64,000 nucleotides of DNA from Polyporus tsugae (Eukaryota; Basidiomycota; Agaricomycetes; Polyporales; Polyporaceae). The notes under the pieces are model-generated. The model saw only the letters and a list, made by a program, of their open reading frames with translations, was not told the DNA's origin and ran no database searches. Shown in pieces: positions 35,108 to 49,122 of this stretch; position 1 is the stretch's first letter, and every line of letters begins with the position of its first letter. The position numbers and the translations under genes were made by a program. The stretch is taken from positions 2,480,001 to 2,544,000 of the forward strand of contig JAHRBS010000003.1 in NCBI GenBank assembly GCA_024305745.1, in the 5' to 3' direction.

Positions 35108-36531
35108 ACGATACCTTTGAAATCTTGCGTACCCATACTATATGCGCGTGTTCAATTCTCTATTTCAAGTTGCTCACGACGATATACCATGCTGCATTCG
35201 AGTATGTTCGCCTTCTTTATTACTGTTATACGTGTGTCGTGTACTGTCGCTTGATGCGTGTTCCATCTACTGCCGCCGGGCCAACCCACCACATAGCTAT
35301 GACGAAGAAATTACCTGCATCACACGATTTTTCACTCCCCATTTAGCTCTGCGTAGCGAATCGAGGTGAGTATTTCACAGTATTTCAGGATACAATAGTT
35401 GTTTGCTGCTCATCCGGTACATTACGTTCCAGTATTATAGCAATCACAGCCCTGGGTTTGAATATCCCTTCTCAGCCTCAAGCCGTTCGCTTCTCGCAGG
35501 CTATGTGTGGACTTTTCTATGGACACTACTGGGACTAAATACATCCTACGTAACAAAACACTTGCCCCACTACTACAAGTACAGTGCTAGGATTTGGCGG
35601 CGGTCGTATAACTAGAACGCGAAGACTTGTCTGGGTATTCCACCCTCCGCGGTCAGGCCCCTAAAAGTTGCAAGAGACATCAACAAGCATTTCAGAGGTT
35701 GGTACGTACGTTTCTTGGCCACAGTCCGACGTTCAGCCCCTCACCACAGCGTACGACCAGCGACCCGCATAACATACACCAATGCGAGTCGCCAGCGCAC
35801 CTATGAGAGGGTGGAGAGGGAGAAGTGAACATGGGAGTTCTGGGGAAAGACAGAACGGCGAGGGCGACTGGCTTTATACGCTGGAAGCTGGGATGTTCGG
35901 CATATGTCGGCATGTTGATGTTGGAGCGAGGCTGGAAATCGGACAAGAGGTCAGCCTTATTCGGGTCGAGAAGGCGCGTGATTCAGGGCCACCACAAGTC
36001 TGATTCGAGGCATCGTGGATGGCGGGACCTGCCGAGAAGAGGAGGCGACGTCGAAATACAGGAGGAGGCGACGTCGAAATACATTAGCTCGCCGCCCCCT
36101 CGAAACGTAGCACCGACAACAAAGATCCATATATCCGAGCGAACAGGGAGGGTTGCAGTATGATCGACGGGCAATCGCGAAGCACTTTCCCGCCATGTTT
36201 GTTGGAGGAGTATTACGGGTAAGTAGGGAGGGGTGAGGAGGTTGGAAATTGCCGTGGTTTTCTAGCCGCGTTTTGACCGTGAGTGTGAACGGAAGCACAG
36301 GGACTGGCGGAGAGAAAAAATGCGTCCTGTTGTCTGACGAGAGACTCGACTTCATCATCAAGTTCATAGGCTGGAAATTCAACGCCTGCACGCGAGGATT
36401 AAAGCCGGAGCAACAATCCGATAGCAAATTTCACAAACAAGAACGTACTGTACTGTATACGCGCCGCGCGGCGAAAGCATGAAAGCAGGTCGCGGTCGCC
36501 AGAACCAAGCACCCACGGACGACTCACTCCC
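35108..36531. other. 1.4-kb intergenic region with a 23-bp tandem duplication
   Basis: The TMEM97-like and Paf1 genes converge here. Two tandem copies of a 23-bp unit (core GGCGACGTCGAAATACA) lie at about 36038-36083. Nothing else was recognised. Confidence 0.5.
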
Positions 36532-38164
36532 TTACTCTTCGCCGAACACGTCGATGGCCTCCTGCCGTATCGCATTCGCGGTCTCCGCCGAAGTCCCATT
36601 GAGGCCGAAAGCGGCGTCGTCGACCTCGCCATCTGCGTCTGCGTCTGCGTCCGGCCGTGCGAGGGGGAAAAGCGGGTCGATGACCTCAGCAAGTGCCTCC
36701 TCGCGCTCTTGCTCTTCCTCCTTGCTCATCGGAGTGTGTGTCAGCTTCACGACGTCCCACTTGTCGCCGTACGACTCGTATGTCTGTATGCATTCCCGTC
36801 AGCACAACGCGCATCAAGCAAAACGATGGGTGGGGGGGGGCACGCACGTTCACACGCTTCCTCTTGAGGATCATCTTGCGCTCGATGTTCTTGTAGTACG
36901 CGCCCTTGGGCCGTGGCGCTCCGCCGCGCACGTCCGTCTCGAACTCGTCCGTGCCCTCGTCCAGCACGAGCAAGAACTCGTTCGGTACCTCCTGTTCGAC
37001 CTTGATCGTCTCGTAGTCGCGCACGAAGTGCAAGTACGTCGGCTCGTCGCCGTCTGGCGACGCGTCCCCCGGCTCGCGCGCCATGCGGCCCTGCTTGAAC
37101 TCGAGCGCGGCCTCGTCCTCCTTCGTTAGGTAGTACGCGAGGAAGTGGTCGCCGTCGGCCTCCATCGGCCGGAGGATCGCGCAGTCCAGGCGGGGGTCGT
37201 CCATCTACGTGTGGATGGGAATTTTATTAGCATGTATATGCGCTTGGACTGCAAGGGAAAACAATGGGGCTCACGTCCGGTGGTCTGTCGCCCGGCCGTT
37301 CGGAGAACCTGAACAAGTCGTACGCGTTCGCCCAGATGTCCGCATCCGGGAAGATCTCGAACGCCTCCACCGCTGTGAGCTCGGGTCGTATGGGATGCCG
37401 CAACGCGGAGAGCTCCGAGTTGTCGATTGCGGCAAACGACGCGTCGATGTTGCGCAACTGGGCTTCATGTGTGACGTCTATGGCCACGTCGTTGTTTTGT
37501 TTGCTGTTGAGGGAGACGACGCGTAAGGGAGCCGATTAGGACACGAACGTATGAGGATGGGACGGGGCTCACATTTCTTGCGATACGCTAGGCCGCATGC
37601 TGCCATCTCGACTCAGGTACTCCGTTTTCCGTAGCCATGGTACGTGCGGAACAGACGACAGTGGTGTCGCCGTTCCGGACGAGGGACCCGCTCCGAGCAC
37701 GGGGCCAGCGGACGCAGGATCTCCCAACAGGAACTGATCTTTTGGGTCGAGCTTAGGGAGATTGTTGGGGTCAGGGTTCAGTTCTTCACGAATACGCCCA
37801 AGAAAGAGCCCGGAAATGTCAGCGTTGAAAGTTCAACACGCACGAGGTACCACCACGCACCTGAATCGTCCCCATTCTCCTCCCACAAACAGTCCCACCG
37901 CGACAAGTCGAGCGGCATCCCCAGCTCTCCATCGACGACCATTGGTAGCGGCGTTGAAGACGCGATGTCGTCCAAAAATTCGGGTCGCGCATAGCGCATG
38001 AGGTCGGTGGGTATGTCGAGCAACTTTGGGGGACATGGTGGTGCAGGTAATGGATTTGAGTACCGCACACGGATCAGGAGTTCCAATTTACTGGTCCCTG
38101 GCATCAGCACACATGCATCCAAGCAATAGATTGCGCATATAGCTCACCTCTTTTTGAAACTCAT
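36532..38164 (-). CDS. paf1: RNA polymerase II-associated factor Paf1
   Basis: The first exon is tiny (38164-38148, MSFKKR). The next encodes TSKLELLIRVRYSNPLPAPP then CPPKLLDIPT, TDLMRYARPEFLDDIASSTP and LPMVVDGELGMPLDLSRWD, the N-terminal Paf1 hallmark. Further exons follow with QFLLGDPASAGPVLG, PWLRKTEYLSRD, AVEAFEIFPDADIWANAYDL, the DPRLDCAILRPMEADGDHFL block and YETIKVEQEVPNEFLLVLDE. The gene ends in an acidic tail closing AIDVFGEE-stop at 36532-36534. Paf1 is a scaffold subunit of the Paf1 complex, which travels with RNA polymerase II and promotes histone H2B ubiquitination and H3 methylation. The start exon is supported by the frame across a GT-AG intron. It shares a 225-bp promoter with the divergent HIT-finger gene. 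Confidence 0.92.
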
Positions 38165-38389
38165 GAGTGGTTGGAAGTGTTGCCAGTGGTAGCCGCGTGC
38201 GGACAAGCCAGGTCGTTAAGCGCCGGTCGATGACATGTTTCTGCAAGACTTATGTTAGGGTTAGGGTCAATTGCTCTTCATCCGACCTCCACAATATACC
38301 GCCCGCCCTGCTCTCGCTCCAACTGTTTTCTGCGCCTTTCGAAAGTATTCGCGATCGGCAGTGAAGGTTGAGGACGCTGTTGCGCGAGC
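38165..38389. promoter_or_regulatory. Divergent Paf1/HIT-finger promoter with a telobox-like motif
   Basis: TTAGGGTTAGGG occurs at 38255-38266, two tandem telomere-type hexamers within a 225-bp shared promoter. Such teloboxes are known Myb/Tbf1-type factor sites in some yeast and plant promoters; function here is inference. Confidence 0.55.
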
Positions 38390-40014
38390 ATGGCGGAAGA
38401 CCAAGAACCCATCGTTGCGTCGAGCTCGCGTGAGACAGAGTCTGTGTCGACGATCCCCTGTGTGATGTGAGTACCTTCGCCTCTACCTACAACGCCGCCA
38501 GCCCCCTCCTGAGCTGCTCACAGTTGTCGACGACAGTTTTCTCGATACATGTGCCCACGATGCAACATCCCATATTGCTCACTTGTCTGTTTCCGCTCCG
38601 AGGTGAGTCCACGCTCCACATTGTTTCGTTTCGATCCCTCGAGCCTTTAGCCCACGATGATGTTCCCAGAAACACGGCGACTGCTCAGAGTCGTTCTACC
38701 GCAAGGAAGTGGAGCTGGACGTCAAGAACGCGCCGTCCGCGAGCACCGAGGAGAAACGGAGGATGATGGAGCTCCTTAAGCGGTTCGAGGAGAACTCGCT
38801 CGACGACAGCCCTCTCCTGGACGACTCGGACAACGAAGAAGAAGACGGAGATGATGACTTGCAGCGGAGAATGCAGAACATCGACCTCGGTGCGTCTCCC
38901 TGTTCCATCCCTGACCTTCCCCATTGAACTTGTACGCAGACGCTGCGTCGTATGACGAGCTCTGGGCCGCGCTCACCCCCGCGGAGCGCGAGAGGTTTTT
39001 GCGCGGGGTCAACAACCCCCACAGCGATCTCGCACAACAGCTTCTTGCGAGTGAAGAGCTGGAAAAGGCTCAAGTCGAGCCATGGTGGGAGCCCGAGCCC
39101 CAGTCCCCAGCCGACGAACGTCTTGCACCTCCAGGCGTGTCTGCGCCTCCGACGCTGACGGGACGGAAACACGGCGTGAAACCATCCATCATGGCGATCC
39201 CTGAAGCGTTGGCGAAGCAGGCGGCGACCAGCGCGGTGAGCGGTCCGCTCCTCTTGTACAACATCTGTGCGCTGTGGTGAGTACAAGATCCGCGACGTGG
39301 AGCGACACTGATCCTCCCCCACACATATAGTATCGTATATGCGTATGCGGTTCGTCACTTCGCCATGTCACCCCTCTCCAGCCTCTCGCCTACAGATCCA
39401 GACCGCGCCGCTGTCCGCCAGTCCATATCCCACCTCGCGCCCTTCCTGGTAGACCGACGATCGACGACGGTCCATATGTCACTGTCGGCGGTGGTAACAG
39501 ACTTGTGGTCGCGCTTCCCTTCTGTGCGTATCCGCGATCGTGCCTGTTGCGTCCTTGGCTGACATTTAACATACAGAACTATGTAAACTCCCAATTATTC
39601 TCGCTGTTGTTGAAGGACAGTGCTACCATATTACGGCCCGCGGCCGTAACAGTAGTCACTCCCCGAGATGAGGCGACCTGCAATCTCGAGGAGCATCCCA
39701 GTGCGTACGCTCTACGCGTCCTCTCTGACTTGGCGACCCTGTTCGATGAGGCGCAGGACAGCAACGGAAACCCCCCGACGTCGGGACTCCCACAGCGGGC
39801 GAAGCCAAATCACGTCGTACATAAAATGACGTTCTATGCAGCGCATATACTGGGTACTCCAGGACCGATGTTGCGCGTGCTGGTAGACGAAGCAACCATG
39901 CGCGCGAGGACACTTGGGAACGAGGCCAAGCAGACCGAGGGGTACAGTAGTGGCGGAGATGTGAAGCGGAATCGTGGTGAAGAGACGATTACGCCGAGGA
40001 TAGAGGAGCTGTAA
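38390..40014 (+). CDS. HIT-type zinc finger protein (ZNHIT2-like)
   Basis: The spliced N-terminus gives IPCVICRRQFSRYMCPRCNI, then PYCSLVCFRSEKHGDCSESFYRKEV. This is the full eight-ligand HIT finger (C-x2-C, C-x2-C, C-x3-C, H-x3-C). The rest has an acidic stretch (about 38800-38870), SYDELWAALTPAERERFLRG, KAQVEPWWEPEP, TSAVSGPLLLYNICALCIVY and a long helical C-terminal region ending PRIEEL-stop at 40012-40014. The WW/EP motif after the finger and the helical body match ZNHIT2. Family role: R2TP/HSP90 co-factor for assembly of U5 snRNP and RNA polymerase complexes in the nucleus and cytosol. At least six exons, all GT-AG, were traced. It is head-to-head with Paf1. Confidence 0.82.
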
Positions 40015-40419
40015 AGCATTCATGTAACGTGGATGTAGACGGTCTACGAAGTCTGTATGGATATCATCGTTTTTTCAACAGGCAGTGAGGCGGAACCATG
40101 CATTGAGCGGTGGGTAGTTGTGTATTAGATCCATAGATACCTCTCAAAAATCCGGTATGAATGCGTCTAAGAGCTGATCACACAACGTCAACAAAATGCA
40201 GAACGCACATTTCAGCCGAGATACTCACAGCACAGTACTTGCATACAGAGCGGGGAGTGTTGCAGAGTGCACCAAAGCAGAACGGTACGAACCTTCCCGA
40301 AACGGTCTACAACGCTAGACAAATACATGATAGAGTAACCACTCACTTCTTCGCCTCCATCACCTCCTCAATCCCCTCCACGCCTCCACCTGATCCCCAG
40401 TTTCTGGTGGTCCATTCAT
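40015..40419. other. Convergent 3' intergenic region, no gene seen
   Basis: It separates the stop codons of the HIT-finger and Erv1 genes. Nothing beyond likely UTR sequence was seen. Confidence 0.55.
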
Positions 40420-41052
40420 TCAATCACAACTCCCGTCGCTCGGCCCATCCTTCCACCGCTCGTCCAGCTTCTCGACCGTACAATCGAACGTCTCCTTCCC
40501 CAGCCGCTCGTTCACCTCGTTGTGCTGCTCGCACAACCACTGACTGAGCTCCGCACGGCCGCTCACGTCTGGCGGGCGCGTCTTCATGTTCTCGCCGAGG
40601 TGCTGCGCGCAGGAGGAGCACGGGTATAGCACCGGCAGCGCGCGGAGGAGCGAGAGCATGTTCACGCGCTGCGTCTGCGACGGCTTCTCGGGGTAGTACG
40701 CCGCGGTCGTGTGCAGGAACGTCCACGTCGCGCGCCCGAGCTGCTCGACGTCTGGCGGGCAGTTCGCCGGGCGGACGGGCTCCTCGGGTTCTTGGGGCTG
40801 GGATTGGGATTGGGAGAAACCCGTCCCGGACGCGAAGGCGGCCATCATGGCGGCGGTCTTCTGCTGAGACGATGACGCGCTATTGGTATTGGCGTTCGTG
40901 TTCTGGGTGGTAGCTTGCCTGACTTTGTCCTTTGGAGGCTTCCAGTGCCGGAACGCGGTGCAGATCTTGCATGGTTTCCCGTCTGGCCCAAGGACCATTC
41001 CTGGGGGAAGCGAGGGCGTCTTGGAGGACGAGCCAGCTGCGTCTGCCGACAT
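40420..41052 (-). CDS. erv1: Mitochondrial FAD-linked sulfhydryl oxidase Erv1
   Basis: A single exon encodes 210 aa. The N-terminal region has the shuttle disulphide GKPCKICTAFRHW. It is followed by an Ala/Ser/Gln-rich linker and the Erv/ALR domain: CPPDVEQLGRATWTFLHTTA for FAD binding, the redox pair YPCSSCAQHLGENM, RAELSQWLCEQHNEVNERLG, and the structural Cys pair C-x16-C ending TFDC. Erv1 reoxidises Mia40 in the intermembrane space and passes electrons to cytochrome c. Length and cysteine layout match fungal Erv1. The upstream ATG is used because the KIC shuttle motif starts soon after it. Confidence 0.95.
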   Translation of the reverse strand: MSADAAGSSSKTPSLPPGMVLGPDGKPCKICTAFRHWKPPKDKVRQATTQNTNANTNSASSSQQKTAAMMAAFASGTGFSQSQSQPQEPEEPVRPANCPPDVEQLGRATWTFLHTTAAYYPEKPSQTQRVNMLSLLRALPVLYPCSSCAQHLGENMKTRPPDVSGRAELSQWLCEQHNEVNERLGKETFDCTVEKLDERWKDGPSDGSCD

Positions 41053-41558
41053 CTAGCATGCGGAGGGAGTGGAAGGAAAGGAGAGACGGGGAGAGTGCAG
41101 GTGCCAAGTGATGCCAGTGCTTGGTGGCATGTCCAGAGTCGGGATCAGGCTCAGTCACTGGGCGCTTCTGACGATGAACGCGGCGGTTCGGCTCGTCCCC
41201 AGGCAAGCGAACCGGTTCTTACTAGTACTGCGCACTGCGCAAAAAATAAGTACTACATGCATATGGAGAGTGGGATACGATCTTTCAATTTGCTCTTGCG
41301 ATCCACCACGATACCTGAAGATGTCTATGACGACAGGGAGGTATGTGTTCCCATATAGATGCTATGGTTTACTCAGTCAGGTTGCTTGTGCATACAGTCC
41401 AGACCATCTGATGCCACTTCAATTGAACTTGCGCAATTGGGTTGGCTCAATTGGTCACTCATGCGGCGTACTCCCCAGAGTTCAAGTTGGCTGAACACTC
41501 ACTAAATCCAAAACCATCCCAAACAAACGTCCCATGGAAACATGCCATGGCAATACAC
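41053..41558. other. Upstream region of Erv1, no gene seen
   Basis: It contains the Erv1 promoter and likely the 3' flank of the tentative gene at 41559. No conserved frame was seen. Confidence 0.5.
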
Positions 41559-42106
41559 CTACTCATCCGTCTTCGGCTTGTCATTAAAGACGACCCCTGC
41601 GGCCTGAGGCGTCCCCGGGCATTCCTCGGCGCCTTTACCGTGAGCGTGGCCATTTCCATCCCGCCTCGATTGAGCTTTCTGTGTAGTGTCACTTACCGTC
41701 CCATTGGATATTAGAACTAGATATTCCTTGCAGCTGACCTTGGAGATGATCATTGAAGGGATCATATGCTTCCGAATCCGTTGGTCGTCAGAAGCGGGTG
41801 CTAACGGATGGTGCCTCGGGAGGGAAATTGGAGATCTTGATCAGTTTCGGTAAAGGTACATCCTCGGCAGTGGCTGTTCCCCCTGATTTCTTGGCATCCG
41901 GCCATGTCTTGGCGGCGCACAACGATGCCACCAGCGTGAACTTGCGTGAGTGTCGCCGTCGCCTTGTGGTCGCCTGGGGTCTGCTCAGGCTTTGCTCTCT
42001 TCCGCCATCGTTGCTGCTGACTAGACGTTGAGCAGCGCTCCTTAATTCCACTCTTCCCTATCTCATCGACGTCTCCATTCCACGCAAGCTCTTGCACCTG
42101 CTTCAT
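41559..42106 (-). CDS. Tentative small gene of unknown function
   Basis: An ATG at 42106 opens MKQVQELAWNGDVDEIGKSG and continues to HAGGIVVRRQDMAGCQEIRG. A plausible intron (donor GTACCT near 41887, acceptor TTAG near 41802) joins this to SPASDDQRIRKHMIPSMIIS and a tail KAQSRRDGNGHAHGKGAEEC, ending PKTDE-stop at 41559. The frame continuity across the splice supports a gene, but no domain was recognised. An alternative reading uses a frame with KTWPDAKKSGGTATAEDVPL. It would start only 110 bp from the divergent mannosidase gene. It could also be non-coding. Confidence 0.3.
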
Positions 42107-42216
42107 GACTAGGACTTGAGGCTATTCGACTTTGGATCCTTCCGTCCTGCTTTCTTCGTAGCCTTCTGGGGTCGAGCAACTGCGAAATCATCGAAGTACT
42201 TGGGAGCGCAGGGACC

Positions 42217-44524
<2,308 letters not shown>

Positions 44525-44872
44525 CCAATGTGTACTACATACATCATGGAAATACCGACTGCTGCACGGGATTATCTTGACTTCTCCGGACGAGGATTAA
44601 ATTCACTTTATATAGGGATGCATGAGACCCTGACTCTGGGAAAGCGACGCGGGACGTCCGGCCCTCCGCTCCAACCGGGCCACCGACCTCGAGTGGGGGA
44701 AGGTAAGTGCACCGTATGGACGAAGTCGCGAACCCCCGAAGCAGGATCATGCTATCTGCCTTATCGCCTCCGTCGCTCCTCCGCGCCATGCCACAGCGTG
44801 GACGCGCGAAGGGAGTTGCTTTATATTTAAGTGCCATGCGCTCGCTTCAAAGATACACCGTGGCTCTCCAAG
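44525..44872. other. Promoter interval of the S28 peptidase gene
   Basis: A TATTTAAG box occurs near 44822, about 50 bp before the start codon. No other element was recognised. Confidence 0.5.
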
Positions 44873-46998
44873 ATGGCACTGACAAAACAGTGTCTCTTCT
44901 TGCTGTGTTGGTTCTCGCTTCTTGCTCTGGCACGAGCCACACTCGCGAAGCCGCCGACCTTGCGTTTCCAGGAGTACTTGTCCCCTGTCCGGCGAGGAGA
45001 AACCGCCACGAATGAGGCGTTATTCTTTGATGTAAGCCGCTGTCCCATGTTTTGGGAAGCATGGCGCTGAATGACAGGTGTGAAAAGATGCCTCTGGACC
45101 ATTTTGGCAACACGAGCGGCACGTTCATGAACCGGTACTGGGTCAACGACACGTACTACAAACCGGGCGGGCCTGTTTTTCGTATGTCGTTCGCTGGGGT
45201 TTGGTTGTACCATAAGGTTGATGGAGTGGTGTAGTGTTTGACTCGGGAGAGCAGGACGCGGAGCCGCTCCTTCCTTACTACTTGCAGGTGCGGCCACTTG
45301 TCCTCTTTTTCTCCGCAGTTTCTATCTCACTAAGGCGCGTTGTAGGAGTACCATGGCCTATCCGCGACGATGCGGCTCGCGAAGAGGTACAACGGAGTGG
45401 CGATTCTCTGGGAACATCGGTACTACGGAGACTCACTTCCGTTTCCCGTCAATGTATGCTTGTCTTTCAGCCCGTTCACTACCAACAGCTCTGATACGGA
45501 TGACGAGCAGGAAAACACAACAGCGGAGCAGTGGCAGTTTTTGACCACGGACCAAGCCCTGGAGGACGTCGTCTACTTCGCCAACAGGTTTACCCTCCCC
45601 TCAGTTCACTTTGACCCCGCGAATGTATCGAGTACTCTAGATGCGACTGCGGGAAACCCTCTCCATCCATCGACCACGCCTTGGGTCTGGCTTGGGGGCT
45701 CGTATCCCGGAGTGCGCGGAGCCTTGCTTCGCGTCCGGAACCCTGAGACCATATTCGCGGTCTGGGCATCCTCCGCCCCCGTGCACGCACAGGTCGACAT
45801 GGCGGCGTACTACAAGGCTGCTGAGCGCAGCCTCACCAGGAACTGCTCGGCGGACTGGGTTGCTGTTACCCGCTTCGTGGACGATACCCTCGCGAATGGG
45901 ACGGCAGCGGAGGCCGCGGATTTAAAGTTCAAGCTGCTTAGTGCGAGAGACGCCAGCACAACAAGGGAGCAGGCTGAAAACGCGAGCAATGTGGCGGCGG
46001 CAGGGGTCCTGATGGACCCGCTCAGTTTCTATCAGGTATGTAAGGATACGGGCGATGACTAATTGACCAACGAGTGCGTTTGCAGTACTATGGGTTCGAA
46101 GCCTCCCTCCTTCCGTTTTGCAACGTTGCGGAGACTCAGAACTTCACTGCAACCCCATTCGAGACCGGGCTGGCTGCTTCGCAGGGGATTGACGCAGCTC
46201 TTGATGCCTTCTTGACTGGGATCAAGCAAGTGAATTACGCCGCTATCCCCGGGAACGCAGATGACCCCACAACGGATCGTTCTTGGATGTGGCAGTACTG
46301 CTCCGAGTATGGTGCGTCCCATCGTTCTTGCGTCCCGGTCTTCGATTGACTAGCATGTAACTGCTCCGCACAGGCTTCTACCAGCGTGGCGACCCTAATA
46401 ACCCAGTATCCATCGAGACGTCCTTCCGTTCGCTCGAACGTTTTCAAGAGGAATGTAACGCGGCGTTCCCTCAGGGTCTCCCTTCCTCTCCTGCAGTTGG
46501 GAATATTAACAAGTACGGCGGGTGGAACATGACGCCTTCCAATGTTCTGTTCACAAACGGTGAATGTGGGTGGTCAGAACGAATTTGTCTGACCATGAGT
46601 ATGGTGTGCTGATGTTGTGCCTAGTCGACCCATGGCGGACTATGGGACTTGCTTCCATCGAAGCAAATTCTCCTCAACGAACGCCCAATGTGGCAGTACC
46701 TGCGTATGCGCACTATGTACTGGCTTCTCCGGTGTTTGTTTTCGGCGCTGACATGCCCGTTTGCTCTAGATGTAATGTCGAACCTGCATTCCCGTCGTTC
46801 TTCGGACTGACGCATGCGAAAATGGTGCACGTCTCGGACCTCCGGGTGCTATTGACTCCGGACGCCAACCATACGGACTTCAAGACTGTGGGGTTCTATA
46901 GTCCTGTGTCTCAGGGGCCCTTTTATGCTGGATTGGGCCTGTTTGAATTGGCTCTGGACGAGTGGTTGCCGTGCTTCGGCGGTGCACGGCACGTGTGA
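44873..46998 (+). CDS. Serine carboxypeptidase, family S28 (prolyl carboxypeptidase-like)
   Basis: A signal peptide (MALTKQCLFLLCWFSLLALA) opens the protein. Early blocks are CEKMPLDHFGNTSGTFMNRY and YYKPGGPVF, then RYNGVAILWEHRYYGDSLPF. The nucleophile elbow is WVWLGGSYPGVRGALLRVRN (Ser in GGSYPG). The acid is in LFTNGEFDPWRTMGLASIEA across an intron, and the His probably in HAKMVHVSDLRVL near 46810-46850. The hallmark Cys residues are present in the cap. Family role: cleaves after Pro at the C-terminus or N-terminal X-Pro dipeptides, extracellular or vacuolar. Many N-x-S/T sites suggest secretion. At least eight introns were traced; a possible upstream ATG at 44831 would bury the signal peptide and was not chosen. 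Confidence 0.87.
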
Positions 46999-47407
46999 GG
47001 GCACAAGATGTCTCAATCGGAGATGAGAGACACAACAAGAGCTTGGTACGTCGTGATGTCCTACGCGTCGGGCTGGTCCATTGCCTTACGCTACTACAGC
47101 ATCTATGACAGTTATGGAGTACATTCAATTGTGGGTGGGTTGTACATACGTAGTATCGAACAAAGTACCCCCGATTACAAGTCATGACGTCAAATGTGCA
47201 GCCAAACTTGTTGAATGTGACACTGCGGCCACAAGAGGGGCAACATCATGAGCCGCTGGACTCCGATGGTGAACTGAACGAGTTGAACTACGTGGTGCAC
47301 TCAACGAGTCTATATATCACCCGCACACGGGTTCTGTGAACATAATAATCCTTATATGTACCTGATGAACCCAACGGAGCGGTGATGTAAATATTTGACA
47401 TGAGTAT
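46999..47407. other. 3' intergenic region, no gene seen
   Basis: It includes the S28 gene 3' UTR and the left border of the F-box pseudogene arm. No RNA gene was seen. Confidence 0.5.
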
Positions 47408-49122
47408 CTAATATCTAACTTGAGCATCATGTTTCGCGAAAGTATTTCCGAGCACAATGTTCGACACAAGGTGTTCCAGCTGAGGGAGATACTTCTCCCT
47501 GACAGCAGCCCGGGCCACCCTATGGGATTCCAGATGCAGCTCCTTCAATCGCGTACCCCTCTCTGCGCGGTGGAGAAGACAGTGAATAAGAGATCGAGGA
47601 GGGGCTCCACGTTCTTCAAGACCCCCCACTCATCGGTGATGGATACGCGCTCCAACCCCCGACAAACGACCGGTCCATCCACCGGACTCGCCAGGGATGC
47701 CTCGAGAAGGCCCGTAAAGACAGCCTCATCAACATCAGCCTCGAGCGACACCAGGGAGGGGAAAGTCCGGAAGAGTTTGACCCAGATTTCCACGTCAACG
47801 ATGGTGCAGTACCCCAGGGTCTCCAAATGCGTCAACGGTGCGGAGCCGAAGAGCTCAAGGAGGTCAGTCAGACCATCCGACGTGCGGCCCTCCCAACCTA
47901 CGGTAGACGATGTTAGGGCGAGCTCGACGGAGACCGTCTCGCCCTGCCCTGGTTTCGTTGGGTGGCATTCAATGGAATATTCCTCGTACGTCATGATCAA
48001 CCTTCCCCACGTGAGAGTCGTAAGTCCCGGAAGCGAGTTCCGGAGGTTTGGTGGTACGACGGCGCGCAGGGTGTCGCCCCGTTCTTCTTCATCAATTCCG
48101 ATATTGGCCGTTGTCGAAAGAGACGCCGCAGGGATGACAATCCGGGAGAGGAACCGTGCCGAGTCTATGGGGACATGGTCACTGAGACGCACGGAGACAA
48201 GGGATGGGAGGGACTGCGGTGTTCCGACGCTCCCGCTGTCAGGGAGTTGTTGGAGGAAACCGTCGAGTTCGAGATGTTTTAGACGGGGGCAGTCCGACAA
48301 CAGCTGCACAAACTGTTCAAGAGAAGATTTGAAAGGGCACCCCTTCAGCGATAGCTTGCGGGGCGGAACATAGAACAATGGGTCCCTCAAGACGACGGTG
48401 TGAACGAGTTGCAAGGTGCGGAGGTTGGGGAAGCGTTCGCGAGTAATTCTCAGGTCCGTGTAGAACCCTTTCAGAGTATTCTTGTGGCTGGGATTGCTGC
48501 AGATCTCCAAGGTTTCCAGTGCGGGTAAGGTGCTGCGAATGACCCGACGTGCGGTTGGCAATCAGGACTGCAAACGGAAGGAGCGAAGACGGAGGGAGTG
48601 GGGTCGTAAAAGGGAGGCATGCTCTTCTTCGAAGTCGAAGGGGAACGAAACATCAATGGTGGCGCCGCTGGAACGGGTGAGCGCGAGTTTCATCCAGTTG
48701 GACGTTCTCCCCACATCGATGGTGCGCCATAGAGCTGGTGTCGCGCGCGCCACGTCGCACCAACGACGGCAGACGAGCATAAGCTCCGACCACCCAGTTT
48801 TTGCCAATCCGAACTCGAGGTCATCATCGTCATCGTCGTCCACGTAGTCCCCGCGAGGCGGTTGGGGCAGTTCGCTGAAGTTGACAAAGATGAGAAAAAG
48901 GATCTCATTCGGCAGCTGAGTGACCGCGAGCGAACGGTTCCAGCGGGACTTCAGTTCCACCCGTTCCAGGAATATTTCACGTTCCTTTATATCCAGCTCA
49001 TTCAAACGTTCCTTGATCCCTTGGCGGACGTCATTAAGGGGGGGCGGAGCAGGCACATGAGGGTGGTCGTTGGGCTTGTTAACGTCGACGACGACCGGGT
49101 ATTCGAGGTCAGCCTGCATCAA
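47408..49122 (-). pseudogene. F-box protein gene, copy 1, with in-frame stop and frameshift
   Basis: The minus-strand frame from 49122 reads MMQADLEYPVVVDVN, a coiled lead (LNELDIKEREIFLERVELKS) and an F-box motif LPNEILFLIFVNFSELPQPP, then the WSELMLVCRRWCDVARATPA block. It hits TGA at 48562-48564 and then continues in the same frame for another 339 codons (LPALETLEI ... GDTLRAVVPPNL ... FGSAPLTHLETL). The inverted relative at 52.5-54.2 kb has TGG at that point, so a single G-to-A change made the stop. Near 47590 one base is missing relative to the other copy; the frame moves to LKELHLESHRVARAAVREKY before the end at 47408. Neither copy is intact. Readthrough of the TGA was considered but the second lesion argues for decay. 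Confidence 0.75.

Noticed and set aside
47420..48373. A 317-codon plus-strand open frame.
   Set aside because: It is exactly antisense to the F-box pseudogene and has no recognisable domain.
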